9,412 nt of DNA from Thiosulfativibrio sp964387695 (GTDB lineage: Bacteria; Pseudomonadota; Gammaproteobacteria; Thiomicrospirales; Thiomicrospiraceae), in contig CAYLXI010000068.1 of assembly GCA_964387695.1 (NCBI GenBank), positions 1 to 9,412 of the forward strand, read 5' to 3'. Below the pieces are notes generated by a model. That model was not told where the DNA came from and searched no databases. It saw nothing but the letters and a program-made list of their open reading frames with translations. The translations under genes and the position numbers were made by a program. This document shows positions 5,951 to 9,412 of this stretch, one piece after another (position 1 is the stretch's first letter; the number at the start of each line of letters is the position of its first letter).

Positions 5951-6529
5951 ATGTCTAATATTGACCGCAACATCAACATTTTAGTTGTTGATGATTTTTC
6001 AACCATGAGAAGAATTGTTAAAAACTTACTTGTCGAGCTAGGGTTTTCAAACTTAGATGAGGCAGATGACGGTTCAACTGCTTGGCCAATGATTCAAACA
6101 GGTAAATATGACTTTATTGTAAGCGACTGGAATATGCCTGAAATGACGGGCATTGAGTTACTAAGAAAAGTTCGCTCTACAGAAGGCTTAAAAGACATGC
6201 CTTTTATGTTGATTACTGCCGAACAAAAAAGGAGTCAAATTTTAGATGCGGCAGAAGCCGGTGTTGACGGGTATATAGTAAAACCTTTTACTGCACATAC
6301 TTTACAAGAAAAAATTAACAAAATTGCTGAACGAAAAGCTTTAACAAAAATACCTGCTCAAGGAGCACCTTCAGCATCAACTGCCAAAAAACCTGCTGTT
6401 CCAGCAACTAAAGACGCTAACTTTGCTCAACAGCAAAAGTTAAAAAGGCAACAAATGCTTGCGGCGATGTCTCCTGAAAAAAGAGCCGCTTATATCGCTA
6501 AAATTAAACGATCTCAATCGACCAAATAA
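5951..6529 (+). CDS. CheY-like response regulator with an extra C-terminal basic tail
   Basis: Residues 1-130 are a receiver domain very close to chemotaxis CheY: LVVDDFSTMRRIVKNLLVEL (11-30), acidic pocket D14/D15, phosphoacceptor D59 in SDWNMP, switch T89 in LITA, Y108 and K111 in GYIVKPF. CheY proteins usually end near residue 130. This one continues for about 60 residues: a Pro/Ala/Lys/Ser-rich linker (about 133-157) and a Gln/Lys/Arg-rich, probably helical end (158-192) containing MSPEKRAAYIAKIKR (173-187). No known output domain is recognised. The AAAAGGA at 5935-5941 is well placed for the ATG. It could bind a flagellar switch as CheY does, but no chemotaxis or flagellar gene is in the window, and the tail suggests a different partner. 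Confidence 0.93.
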   Translation: MSNIDRNINILVVDDFSTMRRIVKNLLVELGFSNLDEADDGSTAWPMIQTGKYDFIVSDWNMPEMTGIELLRKVRSTEGLKDMPFMLITAEQKRSQILDAAEAGVDGYIVKPFTAHTLQEKINKIAERKALTKIPAQGAPSASTAKKPAVPATKDANFAQQQKLKRQQMLAAMSPEKRAAYIAKIKRSQSTK

Positions 6530-6561
6530 TGACTCAATTACTTAATAAATATATTTAAAAA

Positions 6562-6843
6562 ATGAAAACATTTTTAACCAAGCTCTTTTCTCCTATCTTA
6601 AACCTGTTTGAAAAAGCAGAAGGAAGCTACAAATATAGCTCATCACACAGAACCATATTAGTAGTTGTAGGAATGTTATTTATAGGTTTGTCTGCCATTG
6701 CAGCCTATTTTTCTATACAAATAAACCAGCTTGCAGGGTTGTTTCCAACCATACTCTTTTTAACGGCTGGACTGACATGTATTATTGTCGCTTGGCTGGG
6801 CAGTGATAAGGCCGTGGCTAAAATATGGCGAAACCGTGCCTGA
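6562..6843 (+). CDS. Small two-helix membrane protein, function unknown
   Basis: I do not recognise a family. The 93-residue protein has an N-terminal segment with amphipathic character (MKTFLTKLFSPILNLFEKAE), a polar stretch (21-30), and two hydrophobic helices at about 31-52 and 57-79 separated by the short turn QINQL, then a basic end (KIWRNRA). The positive C-terminus and Lys-containing N-terminus suggest both ends face the cytoplasm. It starts 32 nt after the response regulator with no obvious Shine-Dalgarno sequence, so shared transcription is likely but not certain. Its stop is only 12 nt from the stop of the convergent histidine kinase gene. Coding is supported by sensible composition and filling the gap between two clear genes. 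Confidence 0.75.
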   Translation: MKTFLTKLFSPILNLFEKAEGSYKYSSSHRTILVVVGMLFIGLSAIAAYFSIQINQLAGLFPTILFLTAGLTCIIVAWLGSDKAVAKIWRNRA

Positions 6844-6855
6844 GACACTTAACAC

Positions 6856-9117
6856 TTAATACTTTGCCCCCCATAATCTTAATGCATTATTAAGAGCTTT
6901 AATGTCAATAGGTTTTGTTAAGTAATCATTCATTCCTGCTTTTAACACTCTTTCTTTGTCGCCTTCCATAACATTAGCTGTTAAGGCAATAATCGGAACA
7001 TTAGCTTTTTCTACATCTAAATCTCGAATGTTAACTGTAGCGGCTAATCCGTCAAGAACAGGCATTTGCATGTCCATTAAAATCAAATCAAACTGTTCAG
7101 AGCCATCTTTTATCGCTTCTACAGCTTTAAGTCCATTATCAACAATAGTTATTTTATGACCTTTCTTCTTTAAAATAGCTTTAATTAACAATTGATTGGG
7201 CAAATTATCTTCTGCAACCAAGATATTCAGACTTTTCTCAAGTTCAGCCAAGTCTTTAACCAAAACTTTTTCAGCTTCTGCATCAGAAACATTTAACATG
7301 GGTATTTCAAACCAAAAGCAACTTCCTTTTCCTGCTTGGCTTGTTACGCCAATTTTTCCATTCATGGCTTCAACTAACTTTTTGCAAATAGACAAACCTA
7401 AACCCGTTCCTCCAAATTTACGAGTGGTACTTGCATCAACCTGAGTAAATTCAGAAAACAGCATTCCAATTTTATCTTCTGGAATACCCATACCTGTATC
7501 AATCACTTCAAAACGAATATTAGGTACTTCTCCTACTTCTATAGACTGGCTAATACGCAAAACAACTTCACCAGACTCAGTAAACTTTACTCCATTACTC
7601 AAAAAGTTCAATAAAATCTGCCTTAAGCGAGACTCATCTCCTTTATAAAATTGATTTAACTCATCGGCATACTCAACTTTAACGGGTAAATCTTTAGCCC
7701 GTGCCGTTGTAAGGACAATACTGACTACCGTTTGGGCTTGCACTTTAAGATCCATCGTATGGTTTTCTAAAGTCATTTTTCCTGCGTCAAGCTTATTAGA
7801 ATCTAGAATATCATTAATTAAGTGCAATAAATGCTCACCAGAGCTTTTAATGGTTTTAGCATGCTCATGCTCTTCTGGTAACAAATTCATTTCTAACAAT
7901 AAATATGAAGTACCTATCACGGCATTAAGGGGTGTTCTAATCTCATGGCTCATCACCGATAAAAAATCTACTTTAGCCCTACCTGCCACTTCTGCTTTAT
8001 TTTTAGCTTGTTTGAGTTTTTCTTCAACCCGTTTTTGGTAGGTTATATCCATTGCAAAACCCAAAGACCAAATATCATCATCAACATTGTCTATTCTTTT
8101 TAGGGGGATTCTTCCTTTTAAATGCCAGTGGGGTTGAAAATTTATGTCAACTTCTTCTTCATAAAAAATAATGTCATTTTTGGTTTTAGCGGCTTGATCC
8201 TCTCCTATATTTTTTTTAGCTACTTCTAAAGGATAAATTTCATAGTCGGTTCGACCCACCACTTCGCCACGCAAAAAACCAGAATAAGCTTCTGCCTGTT
8301 TATTAAAAAACTTAAAACAACCTTGAGCGTCTTTAACATAAATACTAATAGGCAGACTATCCAGTATTTTCTCAATTAAAGCTTCTCTTTGAGAAAACCT
8401 TTTTTCTTCCACTTTTCGTTCGGAAATGTTTTGCAACATCCCCACAAATCTTATCGCTTTATTGGATGACTCGCACCAAACTCCTTGCCCTGTTGCTTGT
8501 AGCCAAATATAGTTTCCTATAGAAGATTTAATACGAAACTCGGCATCAAAGGGCCAGCGCTCTTTTAAATGCATATTAAGTTTTTCACTCACTAAACCTT
8601 TATCTTCAGGGTGAATTTGGTTAAAAAAACTGTCAAAATTACTTCCTATCTGTCCAGAACTTAAACCGCAAACTTCATAAACTAGATCGGTAAATATCAC
8701 TGTATCTGCTTGAATATCCCAATCAAACACTCCTAAACCAGCCCTTTCAACAACTAAACGATAAACATCCTCTTCTTGATTTTGATTATCTATCGACTGT
8801 CTTTTTTGCCGTCTTTCTGTTAAAAACTGAATAAAAGCCCTATCATTTTCTGGTGTTACCGTGAAACGATAAGAGTGGATATGGCTAGGTAGTTTAAAAA
8901 CAAAACTACTCCCGCTTGCACGAGTCATGGCATCCATTAAAGCAAGTTTTAGTTCAAAATCCTCATCTATTTCATAAGCGCCCCACACAAAATCAGCAGA
9001 TTTATTTTGCCAATAGATACTCCATTCAGAATCTTCATTTCTTTCTAAAATCACTGTAGCAACGGCTAAACCTCCAAAAATATCATTCAGTTCTGATTTA
9101 GTTTTGTATGAAAGCAT
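6856..9117 (-). CDS. Soluble PAS-containing hybrid histidine kinase
   Basis: A 753-residue two-component sensor with no membrane helix or signal peptide, so it probably senses an internal cue. Order: unassigned N-terminal domain (about 1-105); PAS of the PAS_3 type (about 118-235, with FDWDIQ and QIHPEDKG, ending ISERK); second PAS (about 243-365, with DSLPISIYVKDAQGCFKFFN); short coiled linker; HisKA with phosphorylated H391 in FLSVMSHEIRTPLNAVIG; HATPase with N box NFLSNGVKFT (504-513, N508), G1 DTGMGIP (540-546), F box FSEFTQVD (554-561) and G2 GGTGLGL (569-575); receiver (about 630-748) with acidic E636/D637, phosphoacceptor D682, T713 and K735. It ends after the receiver: no HPt or output domain, so phosphate must pass to a separate protein. 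An AAAAAAAGG stretch precedes the ATG. Confidence 0.95.
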   Translation of the reverse strand: MLSYKTKSELNDIFGGLAVATVILERNEDSEWSIYWQNKSADFVWGAYEIDEDFELKLALMDAMTRASGSSFVFKLPSHIHSYRFTVTPENDRAFIQFLTERRQKRQSIDNQNQEEDVYRLVVERAGLGVFDWDIQADTVIFTDLVYEVCGLSSGQIGSNFDSFFNQIHPEDKGLVSEKLNMHLKERWPFDAEFRIKSSIGNYIWLQATGQGVWCESSNKAIRFVGMLQNISERKVEEKRFSQREALIEKILDSLPISIYVKDAQGCFKFFNKQAEAYSGFLRGEVVGRTDYEIYPLEVAKKNIGEDQAAKTKNDIIFYEEEVDINFQPHWHLKGRIPLKRIDNVDDDIWSLGFAMDITYQKRVEEKLKQAKNKAEVAGRAKVDFLSVMSHEIRTPLNAVIGTSYLLLEMNLLPEEHEHAKTIKSSGEHLLHLINDILDSNKLDAGKMTLENHTMDLKVQAQTVVSIVLTTARAKDLPVKVEYADELNQFYKGDESRLRQILLNFLSNGVKFTESGEVVLRISQSIEVGEVPNIRFEVIDTGMGIPEDKIGMLFSEFTQVDASTTRKFGGTGLGLSICKKLVEAMNGKIGVTSQAGKGSCFWFEIPMLNVSDAEAEKVLVKDLAELEKSLNILVAEDNLPNQLLIKAILKKKGHKITIVDNGLKAVEAIKDGSEQFDLILMDMQMPVLDGLAATVNIRDLDVEKANVPIIALTANVMEGDKERVLKAGMNDYLTKPIDIKALNNALRLWGAKY

Positions 9118-9147
9118 TGTTTAAATTGCCTTTTTTTCTGTGTGAAC

Positions 9148-9176
9148 TTTATAGTGTAAATATTTATGTGTAGAAA
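9148..9176 (-). promoter_or_regulatory. Weak candidate promoter for the histidine kinase gene
   Basis: In the 63-bp gap between radA and the kinase gene the minus strand reads TATAAA (9153-9148), with a poor -35 candidate TTTCTA (9176-9171) 17 nt upstream. A 10-bp AT palindrome TAAATATTTA (9157-9166) lies in the spacer. No terminator separates radA from the kinase gene, so readthrough from radA is an alternative. Confidence 0.3.
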
Positions 9177-9180
9177 TCTT

Positions 9181-9412
9181 TTAATATTTCCTTAAAAACT
9201 CAATCGCCTGTTGCAACGATTTAACTGCCAAAATTTCCATTCCTGAAATACCTTCTTTGGGGACATTTCCGAAAGGAACAATTGCGCGCTTAAAGCCATG
9301 TTTCTTTGCTTCAAACAATCGCTCTTGTCCACTTGGTACAGGACGAATTTCACCCGACAACCCTACTTCACCAAAAATAATTAAATCCTCTGCTAAAGGA
9401 CTGTTTTTTAAG
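9181..9412 (-). CDS. radA: DNA repair protein RadA, C-terminal part (partial)
   Basis: The last 76 codons of a minus-strand gene that enters from the right edge; the stop is the TAA at 9183-9181. RadA (Sms) is a RecA-related helicase/ATPase that drives branch migration in recombinational repair, with a C-terminal Lon-like domain. The fragment belongs to that domain: EDLIIFGEVGLSGEIRPVPS (8-27 of the fragment), GQERLFEAKKHGFKRAIVP (28-46) and GNVPKEG (48-54) match RadA closely. The zinc finger, Walker motifs and KNRFG motif would be outside the window. The end, AIEFLRKY, is a normal length for the family. The kinase gene follows in the same direction after 63 nt. Confidence 0.95.
   Translation of the reverse strand, partial: LKNSPLAEDLIIFGEVGLSGEIRPVPSGQERLFEAKKHGFKRAIVPFGNVPKEGISGMEILAVKSLQQAIEFLRKY

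Noticed and set aside
6844..6855. A bidirectional terminator between the membrane protein gene and the kinase gene
   Set aside because: The gap is 12 bp with no inverted repeat; any terminator would have to lie inside the coding regions and none was seen.

Overview
The window comes from the chromosome of an AT-rich gammaproteobacterium. The evidence is a conserved run hslU - DUF971 - ubiE - ubiJ - ubiB, plus dapF leading into a downstream gene through an ATGAGTGA overlap and a radA end with strong gammaproteobacterial similarity. UbiJ and UbiB mean the cell makes ubiquinone, and DapF means it uses the meso-diaminopimelate route to lysine and peptidoglycan. The gene style fits sulfur-oxidising or related Thiotrichales-type lineages, but that placement is a guess. 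There are no tRNA or rRNA genes, insertion sequences, phage genes or CRISPR arrays.

Layout. At 1-859, on the minus strand, dapF runs off to the left into a gene of which only eight codons are visible (probably the DUF484 gene that usually follows dapF). At 860-970 is a divergent promoter region holding overlapping TATAAT boxes on both strands. At 971-5750, on the plus strand, is a tight operon: hslU (unfoldase of the HslUV protease), a DUF971 protein, ubiE (C-methyltransferase of ubiquinone/menaquinone synthesis), ubiJ (lipid-binding assembly factor) and ubiB (atypical kinase/ATPase). Genes in this block are 0-18 nt apart or overlap. At 5751-5950 is a 200-bp AT-rich spacer with a candidate promoter and inverted repeats. 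At 5951-6843, on the plus strand, are a CheY-like response regulator with an extra 60-residue basic tail and a small two-helix membrane protein. At 6856-9117, on the minus strand and convergent, is a soluble hybrid histidine kinase (PAS-PAS-HisKA-HATPase-REC plus an unassigned N-terminal domain). At 9181-9412, on the minus strand, is the C-terminus of radA.

How the genes fit together. UbiE, UbiJ and UbiB belong to one pathway; UbiJ scaffolds the late ubiquinone enzymes and UbiB helps lipid intermediates enter the pathway. HslU needs the peptidase HslV, which normally sits immediately upstream and is absent here; the head-to-head dapF/hslU arrangement looks like an inversion breakpoint. The regulator, membrane protein and kinase at 5951-9117 may form a local signalling unit, but only proximity supports that.

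No clearly new system is obvious. The best leads are: a UbiB whose alanine-rich nucleotide loop is replaced by acidic residues while the rest of the protein stays highly conserved; an identical 16-bp palindrome in both ubiJ and ubiB; the separation of hslU from hslV; and the tailed CheY.
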